The notes below the pieces were generated by a model. That model had not been told where the DNA came from, did not search any database, and saw only the letters and a list, made by a program, of their open reading frames with translations. Below are positions 45,983 through 56,100 of a stretch of 64,000 nt of DNA, one piece after another (the stretch's first letter is position 1; each line of letters begins with the position of its first letter). Position numbers and translations under genes: made by a program. Origin of the DNA: Cognaticolwellia mytili (lineage in GTDB: Bacteria > Pseudomonadota > Gammaproteobacteria > Enterobacterales > Alteromonadaceae). Location: NCBI RefSeq assembly GCF_002104475.1, contig NZ_NBOF01000001.1, positions 1-64,000 of the forward strand, given 5' to 3'.

Positions 45983-46943
45983 TGTGGACTACCTCTAACG
46001 TTTTCTTACTGTCAGATTTTTCATACTCTGCAGAAAAAACATTGATAGCGATACTTTTAGCTTTATCCGCTTCAGCAATTAATACCTGCCAAGTGGGTAA
46101 ATTTTCATCCCATTCAATTAATGTTGCTATAGGACCAAATTTTTGCAATGCGTAATGGTACAAATGCCAAACGTCATCAGATACTGGTTGTCCGTGATCA
46201 TCTATCATTAATTGCTCTGAGCCCACTGGTGTACAACCAGCTAAGTGAATTTCGCCAACAAGCTCCGCTGGAATCTTATCAAGCCAGTGCTTTGCATGTG
46301 CTAACACGTCAATTGTGCTTTCTGAATCGATTTGTTCTGAGGTTAACGTGGTTAATGGCTGATTAATGGCATTAACAATCAAGTTATTCAAATCAACCAG
46401 TAGCTTGCAACCTGATTGATGACAAAGCTTGACGAGAAATTCAGCCTCACTGTAAGTTGAACCAGGTAACTCAATATACGCTGACAAATTTTCGACCAAT
46501 ATTTTTCGACCCAATTGCATTTGCGCTCGCTCAACGTTACGCACCATAATACTTAAACTTTCGTCATTAAATGGCACAGGAAGTAAATCGCCGGCGTGTA
46601 CACTAGCATTTTCACTTTCAGCCCAGCTAAAACAAGCATGATCAGATAATAGTATCGGTTGATAGCGCTCAACTAAATTAGTGAGTTGGTCAAGCTGGTT
46701 TTGTGGCGCAGGTAAAGCTGAACCCAAGCCTAATGATGTGGCATGAAGGCTAATTTTATAATGCTGACTTATGTCAGTTAGTACCGCATGACTAGCACCG
46801 CCATTGGCGAAGAAGTTTTCTGCATGTACTTCAATAAAGTCGATGTTAGCTGGAGTGTTTAAGGCATCTTCAAAATGATTATGTCTTAAACCCACACCAA
46901 TTAAAGGTAAGTTAGTTGGTGTTTTTTTGTTCAAGGAAAACAT
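45972..46943 (-). CDS. bufB: BufB, DUF692 multinuclear iron oxidase (MNIO)
   Basis: A 323-residue TIM-barrel enzyme of the MNIO (DUF692) group, which binds two or three irons and oxidises cysteines of a small precursor peptide. The conserved metal-ligand stretches are present: GVGLRHNHFED, IDFIEVHAENFF, SLHATSLGLGS, LLSDHACFSWAE, ILVENLSAYIE, LLVDLNNLIVN, EIHLAGC and IDDHGQPVSDDVW. The open frame extends six codons upstream, but ATG at 46943 follows GGAGAAAATT with correct spacing and is chosen. In characterised bufferin systems BufB converts Cys to thiooxazole-type groups that bind copper. It lies between the precursor gene and bufC. Confidence 0.94.
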   Translation of the reverse strand: MFSLNKKTPTNLPLIGVGLRHNHFEDALNTPANIDFIEVHAENFFANGGASHAVLTDISQHYKISLHATSLGLGSALPAPQNQLDQLTNLVERYQPILLSDHACFSWAESENASVHAGDLLPVPFNDESLSIMVRNVERAQMQLGRKILVENLSAYIELPGSTYSEAEFLVKLCHQSGCKLLVDLNNLIVNAINQPLTTLTSEQIDSESTIDVLAHAKHWLDKIPAELVGEIHLAGCTPVGSEQLMIDDHGQPVSDDVWHLYHYALQKFGPIATLIEWDENLPTWQVLIAEADKAKSIAINVFSAEYEKSDSKKTLEVVHNDS

Positions 46944-46996
46944 AATTTTCTCCAGTAACATCGAAAAAGTTAGTCGTTATAGCGACTTTAATTTAC

Positions 46997-47284
46997 TTAA
47001 GCTTTTTGCTTTAATTTTTCGCGAGCTTCTTTACGTGTCAAACCACCTTGGGTTTTGCAAAGACCTTTGGTGACTAAGCGCCACTCACCTGGATCGTTAT
47101 CTATTTTCGATTGTCCGGCGCAAGAATGAGTACCTGCGATATTACTGCAGTCATTTTGCCCTGCTAAAGATACGCCGTAACATTTTTCTTTTTTCGCGCG
47201 TTTGTCTGCGGCTTCTACATCGGAAATAACACCTAATGTTAAAGCGGCTGCTAGCGCTGTTGATAGTGCAATATTATGATTCAT
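46997..47284 (-). CDS. bufA: BufA1-type bufferin precursor peptide (DUF2282)
   Basis: A 95-residue small secreted protein. The second of two close ATGs is chosen, because AAGGA lies only one base from the first but seven from this one. Signal peptide to about residue 25 (ALAAALTLGVISDVEA), then a core with four Cys at 35, 46, 55 and 76: EKCYGVSLAGQNDCSN, GTHSCAGQSK and VTKGLCKTQGG. This Cys pattern and the KCYG/AGxNDC/HSCAG motifs are those of DUF2282 proteins now known as bufferins, RiPPs that carry copper in the periplasm after Cys modification. The tail is lysine-rich. It is next to bufB and bufC. Assignment to the A1 subtype is by motif. Confidence 0.9.
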   Translation of the reverse strand: MNHNIALSTALAAALTLGVISDVEAADKRAKKEKCYGVSLAGQNDCSNIAGTHSCAGQSKIDNDPGEWRLVTKGLCKTQGGLTRKEAREKLKQKA

Positions 47285-47299
47285 GTTCATTTCCTTTTA

Positions 47300-47617
47300 T
47301 TAATGTTCGTTTAACCAGTCTAGTACTTCTTTCTTTGGCGCGGCGCCAACATGTTCAGATGCTACTAGTTTATCTTTTAAAAGCAATAGCGATGGAATGC
47401 TTCGAATACCGTATTTTTGTGCTAAGGCCGGCATATCATCAATATTTACTTTAATCGCTTTCATTTTAGTCGATTGTTCGTCGGCAACTTGCTCAAATAT
47501 TGGTGCCATTGTTTTACAAGGTCCACACCAAGGTGCCCAAAAATCGATTAACACTTCAGTGTTTGATGCTAAAACGTCGGTAAAGTGTTGTTCACTTCTG
47601 ATTTCTTCTACATTCAT
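47300..47617 (-). CDS. Thioredoxin (co-operonic with the bufferin precursor)
   Basis: A 105-residue thioredoxin with no signal peptide. The active site WAPWCGPCK (about 28-36) and the cis-proline of RSIPSLLLLKD (about 73) are intact, so it should be a working cytoplasmic dithiol reductase. AGGAAAAAGCG precedes the ATG. It lies just 9 bases from the precursor's first possible start codon on the same strand, the tightest link in the operon. Keeping the precursor cysteines reduced before BufB acts is a plausible role; this is inference from context. Confidence 0.92.
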   Translation of the reverse strand: MNVEEIRSEQHFTDVLASNTEVLIDFWAPWCGPCKTMAPIFEQVADEQSTKMKAIKVNIDDMPALAQKYGIRSIPSLLLLKDKLVASEHVGAAPKKEVLDWLNEH

Positions 47618-47700
47618 CGCTTTTTCCTACTTACTTTTATGGTTTTAGCTGTGAAACTAAATTAAGTTTTTAATAAAGCTTCACAGTCACAAAGTGTTAA

Positions 47701-48168
47701 TTAAAGTTTGTCAGCAGCAACACCTTTGATGTCACCCCAGTTATCGTTTGAACTATTTAAATAACCTGGTACGTCCGTTAACCATTTCTTTTGCACGTCT
47801 TTGTTAAGGTTTAAGTACAATTTGTTGTCAACAATTTTCCAAGCTAATGGATCAGTATCAAATTTCTTCTCCATTGCTACACCAAAAGCACAGAAGCCGC
47901 CGTACTGTGGAGCATATTTAGCTGGACTTGCTTTAAACATGTCACGGTTTTCTTCATTGCTAAAACGATAAATACCGCCTTTATAAGTCGCTGTGTAACT
48001 TGCGTTACCCATTTTAGGAGTCGACATAGTGAAGTAGCTAACAGGGTCGTAACCTTTTATTGCTAAGTCGTTGGCATCAGCATTCATGTCAATATCTGCG
48101 GCGAATGAAAGGCTGCTTGCAACTAAAATAGAGCCAGCTAGGATTGTTTTTAAAGTTGTTTTGAACAT
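47701..48168 (-). CDS. Secreted YHS domain protein (bufferin operon, first gene)
   Basis: A 155-residue exported protein. ATG at 48168 is chosen because it follows AGGAAACA and starts a clean signal peptide (FKTTLKTILAGSILVASSLS, then FAA); a longer frame to 48243 runs through the promoter. The YHS domain (IKGYDPVSYFTMSTPKMGNA, then TYKGGIYRFSNEENRDMFKA, PAKYAPQYGGFCAFGVAMEK) contains the GGFCAFG motif where other members have selenocysteine; here it is Cys. YHS domains are common in metal-handling proteins, including copper ones. It is the promoter-proximal gene, 83 bases before the thioredoxin. Confidence 0.88.
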   Translation of the reverse strand: MFKTTLKTILAGSILVASSLSFAADIDMNADANDLAIKGYDPVSYFTMSTPKMGNASYTATYKGGIYRFSNEENRDMFKASPAKYAPQYGGFCAFGVAMEKKFDTDPLAWKIVDNKLYLNLNKDVQKKWLTDVPGYLNSSNDNWGDIKGVAADKL

Positions 48169-48241
48169 GTTGTTTCCTAAATTTGTTTGATTGTTAGTGA
48201 CGGGGTAAATAATAGTGTTGATCGCTAAGTGAGTGGGATAC

Positions 48242-48270
48242 AATCGTCCGCACTTTGAACCAAATCGTCC
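48242..48270. promoter_or_regulatory. Direct-repeat operator for the AraC regulator
   Basis: AATCGTCC occurs at 48242-48249 and again at 48263-48270, an exact 21-bp (two-turn) step, in the 115-base gap between the divergent YHS and AraC genes. Two direct half-sites on one face of the helix are the usual binding pattern of AraC-family dimers. It sits 74-102 bases before the YHS start and 14-42 before the AraC start, so it may control both. Confidence 0.68.
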
Positions 48271-48283
48271 AAGTTGCCTATTT

Positions 48284-49105
48284 ATGGACCATCTATCCGA
48301 AATAATTAACCGATTTAGCCTACAAGCAGGTGTGTTTTACACCGGAAAAATATGTGGTTTGTCCCATTTTAATGAAGGGGCTGCATTAGAAGGGCATATT
48401 CATCTATTACGCAGTGGTACGCTTTCTATTATTGGTTTAGATAAAACCACTATAGTGTTAGACAAGCCCTCTATTATTTTTCTTCCTCGCCCGGTTAAGC
48501 ATGGTTTGCAAGCACGAGATACTGATAATGCTGAACTTATTTGTGCAACGGTGACCTATGGTAGTAATAGTTCTAACTTATTAGCAGATGCCTTACCCGA
48601 TTTATTAATTCTCCCTTTAGTAGAGTCGCCTTTTTTACAGACCAATATTGATTGGATTATTGCTGAAGCAGGGCAAGAACTGCAAGGACGTCAAGCTGTA
48701 ATGAATCGACTGATGGAAATATTCATTATTAATATGATGCGTTCGCTCATTACTAAAGGTGATATTGCGCAAGGTATGCTGGCGGGATTAATGCATCCGC
48801 ATTTAAAGAATGTTTTACAACAATTGCATAATCATCCGGAAGAACACTGGTCATTAGAAAAGATGGCAGGGTTAGCGTTAATGTCTCGGTCAAAGTTTGC
48901 TGAAGTATTTAAAGGTGTTATTGGCCAAACACCTAATGATTATCTTGTCAGTTGGCGAGTAGGTGTTGCACAGTCGTTATTAAAGCAAGGCAAAAATGTC
49001 AGTATCGTCGCTAATAGTGTTGGCTATGAAACGGCTTCTGCACTTGCGCGTGTTTTTAGAAAGCAAACTAATATGTCGCCAAAAGAGTGGTTAGAGCAGC
49101 AATAA
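48284..49105 (+). CDS. AraC family regulator of the bufferin operon
   Basis: A 273-residue regulator. ATG at 48284 is preferred over an upstream GTG (48233) because the extra 17 codons cover the operator; the ribosome site is weak either way. The N-terminal half is a cupin-like ligand domain (HFNEGAALEGHIHLLRSGTL, then IIFLPRPVKHGLQA). The C-terminal half is the AraC double helix-turn-helix (WSLEKMAGLALMSRSKFAEV, then VSIVANSVGYETASALARVF). It is divergent from the operon with a direct-repeat site between. The signal it senses is unknown; the cupin may bind a small molecule or metal. Confidence 0.9.
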   Translation: MDHLSEIINRFSLQAGVFYTGKICGLSHFNEGAALEGHIHLLRSGTLSIIGLDKTTIVLDKPSIIFLPRPVKHGLQARDTDNAELICATVTYGSNSSNLLADALPDLLILPLVESPFLQTNIDWIIAEAGQELQGRQAVMNRLMEIFIINMMRSLITKGDIAQGMLAGLMHPHLKNVLQQLHNHPEEHWSLEKMAGLALMSRSKFAEVFKGVIGQTPNDYLVSWRVGVAQSLLKQGKNVSIVANSVGYETASALARVFRKQTNMSPKEWLEQQ

Positions 49106-49333
49106 GTCTTATCGGTTTCTGAGAATATCGAGCAGCTAGTATCCGATCCAGTAATTGATGTTGATTTGAAATGCAATACCCGAGCGGATGGACTGTTTTG
49201 TGAAGGAAGTATTAATGCGTCACATGCGAAAACTGACCTGATTGAATGGCGTTGCGATACATGTGAAGCTTCTGGAAAAATCTCGAATTGGCAAAGTAGC
49301 GTGTGGGATAAAGAAAAACGTATAATCCATTAG
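49106..49333 (+). pseudogene. Gene fragment with CxxC zinc-ribbon-like motif
   Basis: The codons just after the AraC stop stay open in the same frame for 75 codons to TAG at 49331, and read as a protein: VDLKCNTRADGLFCEGSINA, then WRCDTCEASGKISNWQSSVW. The CxxC and 'xxWxSSVWD' ending resembles short zinc-ribbon tails seen on many bacterial proteins. It has no ATG or GTG of its own before the Cys part and no ribosome site; only a TTG at 49163 could serve. I read it as the 3' scrap of a lost gene. It is not part of the AraC protein unless the stop is read through. Confidence 0.45.
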
Positions 49334-49518
49334 TCCATATTAAAGCTTAATAAATATCATGGTAGATTAGGTCTACGTTTGCAGGCTTAAGTTTACAGGT
49401 TTAAGTAACAGCGTAGGTGTAAATAAAGGATAGAACATCTGCTTCAATCTAAGTACAGAAGTAAAAGCTTTCCTAGCTATTACTCCTGCTTTTCATCTAC
49501 CGATTGTTATCCATATAG

Positions 49519-52314
49519 CTAAGTAGTTTTATGACTAGCCGCCATAGACAGCTCAATTTCGATCTGCTTTAGTAATGCTTTTGCTTGCTGTAATGCTGGA
49601 GCATATTCGTATAAATGTTTAGTTAAGCTTGGCAGGTTCTTTTCTATTAATTTTTTAGCTTTATACCATTGTTTTTGTGTTGCGTGCCATTGAGCAAGTT
49701 GCACTTTGTATTCAGCTAAAAGTGGGTGCGCGGTACCTAGCCTTTTCGATTGAATTTCTAATGTTTTTTTAAGAAGAACAATGGCCTTTTGTGTATTACC
49801 TTTATAAGCATTTAGTTTTGCCTGCTGTAGGTACAATTCTGCAAATAGCTTATGTTGAGGTTTAAAGTTCTTTGTTAAGATTATGCTTACCTGTTGCAGC
49901 ATTTCTGCACTTTTTTGAGGGTTATTCTGTCCTAAAAATGTTTGCGCTAACTTCATTTTAGTTGTTGATACAAGATACGGAATTGGATTGTCTGATTTTT
50001 GAAGTATATCCAATGCTTGCTGGTTTAATATCATTGACTCATCGTAACGTTTTGTGAGGTTTAACAGCTGTCCTAAATTTGCGAATGCGTTAGCGACTCT
50101 TGGGTTGTTACTTTTATAAAGCTTCTTTCTAAGAGTCAAAGATTGCTGGAATAATGGCTCAGCTCTATCATAACTTTGCATATCTTTATATAAAGAGGCT
50201 AAATTGTTGAGACTAACTGAGTAGGAAATAGTATCTTCGCCGGTATATTTTCGATCTAATTCGAGCAGTTGTTTATAGTGTTGTTCAGCTTGCTTATAGT
50301 TACCTTGATCGTGCAGTACATTAGCAACGGTATTGAGGCTATTAATCACATCAGGATGGTTTTCATTTAAAACCTCCTGAGCTAAAAATAATGCTTCTTG
50401 GGCCAATGTTAAGGTATTTTTATTCGTGCCCTGATATTGCGCTAAATTAACATATGACGTTAACGTACGAATATAAGATTGATGACGTTTACCATAGGCT
50501 TGTTGCTTGTCTGTCAATACTTGAGCTAACAAGTGGTCAGCGTTTTTATATTGCCCAATATCTATATAACTATTAGCCAGATTATGTTGTATTCGAAAAG
50601 TGTTCCCTTTTTCTGCTGTGCTATGTTGCTGCCTTATCTTTAGGGATTTTTTAAATAATGTTATTGATTCTGCTGTATTGCCTTGCTTATTACGTAGTAG
50701 TCCAAGGTGATTAAAAATACTGGCAAAAACAGGATGCTCTTGGGGGAGATCATAAGTTAACGCTAGCTGTAGTTGTTTTTCAGCTTCTGAAAATTGTGAT
50801 AGTGAAATATTGGTAAATGCAAGGCGGTTGATGAAATTCAGCTGTAGTGCTAAATCGTTTGGGAAGTTATCTTTCGCCAGCTGTAAACCTTGGTTATATA
50901 CTTTTTTAGCGTCATGATACAAGCCTAAGTTTTCATAGACATTTGCAATAGTGAGTAATAAATCAGTATGAATGGCTGGCTGATTTTTTAGGTTTTCGCT
51001 AATGTTGTCACGACCTTTATCCAGAATTTCTCTTGCCGTTACTGTATTGCCTTTAGCGTGATCAGGATCGGATATCTTAAAAATATTCGTGAGAAAAGAA
51101 ATAACTTGTTGTGACTTTTTACTTTCATGCTGTGCTTTAACTTGTGCTAATTGCGCAACTATACGCAACTGATATTCACGATAACTAAAGCCACTGAGTA
51201 GCAATACAGTTAAAAAAGTGGCCGCTGCTATTGTTTTGTTGCGCTGCAAAAAGCGAGAGAAAAGATATCCTCGCTGATTTGCTCGTAAACTGATGGGTAA
51301 TTTATTTAGATGAAATTGAATATCATCAGCTAACTTATCTATCGATGAATATCGATCAGCAGGCGTAAATTGTAAAGCTTTATTAACGATCATCTGAAGG
51401 TCTATATTTACTAAGTCAGCAAATTTCTCAATGCTTGGACGTTGTTGATTAATCTCTGGGCGCTTTTCGAGTAAAAGTTCGTAAAGTAGAATGCCTAACG
51501 CATAAATATCGGTTGCGGTGCTTAAGCCCTCACCCGCTTGCTGCTCAGGGCTTGCGTAATCCCATGTAACAGCATTAACACTATTGTTGCTCGTTGTGTC
51601 GTTCTGCTCATCTGGTTGAATATCAATAAATGTAGCGATACCAAAATCAAGCAGGTGGGGTTCACCATTTTCACTGACGAGGATGTTACTTGGCTTAATA
51701 TCGCAATGAATAATTCTATTTTGATGTGCTGATGATACTGCCGCACACACCTTTAAAAACAATCTTAATTTTTGTGCTTTACTTAACTGCTGTTGCTGAC
51801 AATAAACATCAATAGGAATACCGTCGACAAACTCCATCGCTAAATAAAGTCGTTCACCATCGAAGCGACCGCCATCAATTACCCGTGCTATATTGGGGTG
51901 GTTAAGCTTAGCTAATATTTGACGTTCGGTTTGAAACCTCAGATTAATATCATTATTTATATAGCCAGAACGAATTATTTTCACTGCTACTTGTTGTTCG
52001 AACTCACCGTCGACGCGTTTAGCACGATAGACTTCGCCCATTCCCCCCATACCAATACGCTGGGTTAACTCAAAGGCTCCTAACGTTTTTCCAGTAAGCA
52101 ACTGAGTCTCAAGTACTTGTTCTACCGTTTGTTCAATTATCTGAGTCAGCGAGCTTTTGTCATTGTTTGCTTGGGCTATCATGCGAGTAAGTTCATCTAA
52201 TAATGTGGCATCACCCTGACAATAGTTTTTCAAAAATGCTTGGCGCTCATTAAGCGGTAACGCTAGTGCTTGTTCAAAAACTTGCTGTAGTTCTTGCCAT
52301 TTTTCTGGGGTCAT
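49519..52314 (-). CDS. Membrane Ser/Thr protein kinase with TPR sensor domain
   Basis: A 931-residue Hanks-type kinase. A short N-terminal helical region is followed by the catalytic domain, with glycine loop GMGGMGEV (88-95), Lys112 in VAVKII, catalytic loop HCDIKPSN with Asp205, and DFG at 223-225. The loop reads HCD instead of HRD, so it lacks the activation-segment Arg of RD kinases and may be active without loop phosphorylation. A single membrane helix (TIAAATFLTVLLLSGF, about 355-375) links to a periplasmic half full of tetratricopeptide repeats (for example AEKQLQLALTYDLPQEHPVF). It is the second gene after the ECF sigma factor with a 4-bp ATGA overlap. It probably senses proteins outside the membrane. 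Confidence 0.93.
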   Translation of the reverse strand: MTPEKWQELQQVFEQALALPLNERQAFLKNYCQGDATLLDELTRMIAQANNDKSSLTQIIEQTVEQVLETQLLTGKTLGAFELTQRIGMGGMGEVYRAKRVDGEFEQQVAVKIIRSGYINNDINLRFQTERQILAKLNHPNIARVIDGGRFDGERLYLAMEFVDGIPIDVYCQQQQLSKAQKLRLFLKVCAAVSSAHQNRIIHCDIKPSNILVSENGEPHLLDFGIATFIDIQPDEQNDTTSNNSVNAVTWDYASPEQQAGEGLSTATDIYALGILLYELLLEKRPEINQQRPSIEKFADLVNIDLQMIVNKALQFTPADRYSSIDKLADDIQFHLNKLPISLRANQRGYLFSRFLQRNKTIAAATFLTVLLLSGFSYREYQLRIVAQLAQVKAQHESKKSQQVISFLTNIFKISDPDHAKGNTVTAREILDKGRDNISENLKNQPAIHTDLLLTIANVYENLGLYHDAKKVYNQGLQLAKDNFPNDLALQLNFINRLAFTNISLSQFSEAEKQLQLALTYDLPQEHPVFASIFNHLGLLRNKQGNTAESITLFKKSLKIRQQHSTAEKGNTFRIQHNLANSYIDIGQYKNADHLLAQVLTDKQQAYGKRHQSYIRTLTSYVNLAQYQGTNKNTLTLAQEALFLAQEVLNENHPDVINSLNTVANVLHDQGNYKQAEQHYKQLLELDRKYTGEDTISYSVSLNNLASLYKDMQSYDRAEPLFQQSLTLRKKLYKSNNPRVANAFANLGQLLNLTKRYDESMILNQQALDILQKSDNPIPYLVSTTKMKLAQTFLGQNNPQKSAEMLQQVSIILTKNFKPQHKLFAELYLQQAKLNAYKGNTQKAIVLLKKTLEIQSKRLGTAHPLLAEYKVQLAQWHATQKQWYKAKKLIEKNLPSLTKHLYEYAPALQQAKALLKQIEIELSMAASHKTT

Positions 52315-52874
52315 ACGCCGTTATCCATTTGCATGTTTAGCCAAGCCTTTAAAAAACGTAATTCCCTAAAAACAGTTGCTGGTGATATCGAAAGATGCTC
52401 AGCTATTTTACTCTGATTAAGACCACCAAAATAATGCAACTCGGCAATTTGTGATTGCCTCAGCTGCAAAGATTGTAGTTTATCTAGTAACTGATCTAAT
52501 TGGATCAAATTCAGTTGGCTACTGCTTAACTCTTCATTGCACAAGGTTAAGCTGAAGCGCTCACTTTCAACGCCTCTTTTCTGGCTATTAATTCCACGAG
52601 CGTAATCAACCAAAATTCTGCGCATCATTTGGCAGCATAAATTAAAAAAATGCTTACGGTCTGAGATGGTTAATTTGCTATCAACCAAACGCTCGAAAGT
52701 TTCATTTACTAAAGCAGTTGGTTGCAGTGTGTGATTGGAGCGCTCTGACTTAAATTGTGCACTGGCAAGTGAATGTAATTGGTCGTACACCAAGGGCATT
52801 ATTTGTTGCCAAACTTCTGATTCTTTATCTGAGGCATTAATTAATAGATGGGTAATGGATTGTTTTTTATTCAT
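52311..52874 (-). CDS. ECF-type sigma factor coupled to a Ser/Thr kinase
   Basis: A 187-residue sigma-70-family factor. ATG at 52874 is chosen because it starts a typical MNKKQSITHLLINASDK N terminus; the open frame runs further to 52961 but lacks a better start. Region 2 (LVYDQLHSLASAQFKSERSN, then TLQPTALVNETFERLV) and region 4 (RQSQIAELHYFGGLNQSKIA...FRELRFLKAWL) are recognisable. The HTLQPTALVNE motif is that of the sigma group that pairs with Hanks-type kinases. Its stop overlaps the kinase start (ATGA), so the two are translated together. The kinase probably controls its activity. Confidence 0.88.
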   Translation of the reverse strand: MNKKQSITHLLINASDKESEVWQQIMPLVYDQLHSLASAQFKSERSNHTLQPTALVNETFERLVDSKLTISDRKHFFNLCCQMMRRILVDYARGINSQKRGVESERFSLTLCNEELSSSQLNLIQLDQLLDKLQSLQLRQSQIAELHYFGGLNQSKIAEHLSISPATVFRELRFLKAWLNMQMDNGV

Positions 52875-53108
52875 ATGAATTTTATTTTTATATCCGTTAT
52901 TCAGCAAGTTAATACGCCACTGTGCACTGCAAAGATACAATTTTAAAACAAGTATTGTCAATAAAATTAAGCATCTACAAAGAATAAAAATTAATTTGAC
53001 GAAAAACTATCATGTTTTGCGCATTAATAAGTAGGGATAAAAACATACTGAGCATCAGTGAATTAACACTTGTTTAGCTCAAACCAATAATAGGGACTAA
53101 ATGTCGCA

Positions 53109-56100
53109 ATGAACTATATTTTTTTATGGCCAAATAAAAAGATTGTGCTGGGTAGCATAATGGCTTGCTTTTTTATTAATAGCACGAGCGTTTATGCTGC
53201 TTGTTCTGACCCCGCAGCGCCTGAGGTTGACTGGTCAGGTTGTAATAAAAGTGGCATAACCTTTACTGATTTGAATTTAAATGGCGCCAACCTTGAAAAT
53301 GCTAATTTTAGAAATTCACAATTTATAGGGGAAACTGACTTTACAGAAGCAAACTTAATTAGAGCTGATTTTAATGGGGCAAGTTTTAATGATGGTGATA
53401 GCGTAGTCGATTTTAGAGGGGCCAGAATAGCAAATATTAATCTCCCACATAATAATGAAAATGACTGGGCTAATAAAATTACATTTTCACCGGATCAGGT
53501 ACTTTACAATAAAAATTCTGATAACGCTGAATTTACACTAATTCAAGGTAATGAATATTCAAAGCCTAACAGCGCTTTTGGTGAATATAGGTGGACTGGA
53601 ACCACCAGTTATAGCTTTGTTACCGAAATTAAAACGCTAACCGATACTGAATATGATGGCCGTATTAATAGCGTCCCTAAAGATATTACTGTTAATTTGG
53701 GGGCATACATAGCAACAGCTGAAAAATTTTATGGGTGTAACTTTAGTAATCCATGCAGTGAGCCTTATCGTTTGTTTAATTTATTTACTGTGCCTGTTTC
53801 AGCGACACCAGCTATCGAGTCAACAAAAGCAATTAACGCTGTTGATCTAATTAGTTCCGATAGCGATGCTGGATATAACTATGTATCACAAATGACTGAT
53901 AGTGATACCTCGCCATATTGGCAGTTGGATTTAGGTCAATATCAGCACATCGAAAAAATAATAGTTCATCCTCACCCAAGTACTGAGCATAAAGATAAAG
54001 TTTTAGACGCTGAATTATTGTTATCTGATTCATCTTTTAAAGGTGATGACTGGTTTACTGAAAAAAACTACGATTATATTGGTCGTTATCGCGGTATGAA
54101 TGCAGACCGAGCAGTAACTTTTGAAGTAGGCCATAGCGCTCGTTATATTCGCCTAGCAAAAGCTAAAGGTGAAAGCCAGTTAGCGTTTGCTGAAATAGAA
54201 ATTATCGGCCAATTACGTTCAACTTCGAACGACACACCAATACCCGCCGATGAAACATTTAAATGTGGCTTGTTTGACGAAGCGAAAGTAGTTAGTGAGC
54301 CAAGTGAAATTGAGGCATGTGAAAATAGAAATCCAAGAGATGCGGACTCTGGTAGTGGTGACTTAGGTGGTTTAAGTAATTGTAACTATAAAAATAATTC
54401 ATTAGTGGGTATAAATTTTAGTGGTAAAGAACTGACTAATGCTGACTTTAGTGGTGCTGATCTAACAAATGCTGATTTTTCTGGAGCGACACTAACCAAT
54501 GCTAATTTTAGTGGCGCCAAGTTGATCGGCTCTCGCCTAGACAGCGCTACTGCATATGGTGCTGATTTTCGAGGTGCGACGTTTTCTGAAACTGAATTAA
54601 CAGAGGATGCTGCTGATGATAGCAATGTAAATTTTGACAGAATTGAAGTATCAGGAGCATGCTTTAGTCGCGATACTTGGCGTGATGATGGTACAGGTCC
54701 TTTTGGTACTAGTGGCTATAGTGATGACGGAGGTAATAATCAACCAATTATTGTTTTAACTAATGCGAATAAATTATTTGGCTATGCGCGACAATCTTCT
54801 ACAGATGAAAGCCGTCCTGCTAATTATGCCTATGAATTAAATAAATCTTCTAAAACAACGGCAGATACTTCCCCTTGGTGGATATTAGATATAGGCGCTA
54901 CCTTTGACATTGACAGTATTGATTTAACGTTTGCCGCAGACTGCACCGCATGTGATGGTAAAACTAAGATGTTTATTTCAGACTGGACTATCCCTTCAAA
55001 TCCGATGTTCAATCCAGAAGATGGGTGGGCTGAAATTGCTGTTACCACTCTCGTAGGAGAGGCTGATACTTATACGGTTGGTCGAACTGGGCGATTTATA
55101 GCGATTCAAGCAGATGCCGCGACCATCGGCCACTTGGCTATTTCAGCTATTAAAGCTACGACTTCTGAAGGCACTGTGATACCAAGCACTATTCGACCTG
55201 ATGTATTTAAAGGCTCTAGTTTAAGTTTTTCAGGTAATGTATTAACTAAAAATACCGTTGTAATGGCAGACTTAACAAGCTACCAAGAACACTTAGGGGT
55301 ACTAGGTGGAAGAACACTTGCAGCAAAAAGTGATACCGTAATCGCTAAAAATCTCATAAAAAAACTAAATATTACAAAGCGTAAGCTAACTTCTTTAAGG
55401 GTAGCAACATTTACATTGAAAGAGTTAAGTGAAGCTGTACCTTATAATACCAAAGTAAAAAATATTATAACTAAGCTAACCGGGCCTTTAGATACTTTTG
55501 TAAAAAAATCGGGGAAATATTTAGCAAAAACAACCGCAAATTTATATTTGCTAGACCAATTACGCTATCAACCTATTCGAAAGAAATTAACTCAATTAAG
55601 TTCTGAAATAAATGATCAATCAAGATCTGTGAGTTCTATTCTTGATTATTTATCGAATGTTAATGATATTTTTCAGAATGAGGTTAGTTGTCTAGCACAG
55701 GACGGCGAAATAAAACCTGAGTATACATTTGGCGTAATTAAGTTAGAGGGTTTTGCTGCGCCAATATCAACCGTTTTCGATTTAGAAAGTGCAAATAATA
55801 CCCTCGTTGGCTCAGATTCAGTTTATCAAGCTGACGAAAATAATAGTAGTTTCCCCATCGACGCACTCGATGGCATGGACTATAAAGTTGCTACGCAAAT
55901 AGCTGAAATAGATGCTCTGATAAGTCGACTTGAAAGTATGAAAAGCACGACTTTGCCAGACGGAACAAGATTATCTTTAGATAATTTAGATACATTTTTA
56001 GATGAGATTAATGCGGTATTAGATGCTGATGGATTTTCTCAAGTTATTGGCACAGTAAACATTGTTTTTAATACTTATGTCAATGTTTGGCTGATTGGAA

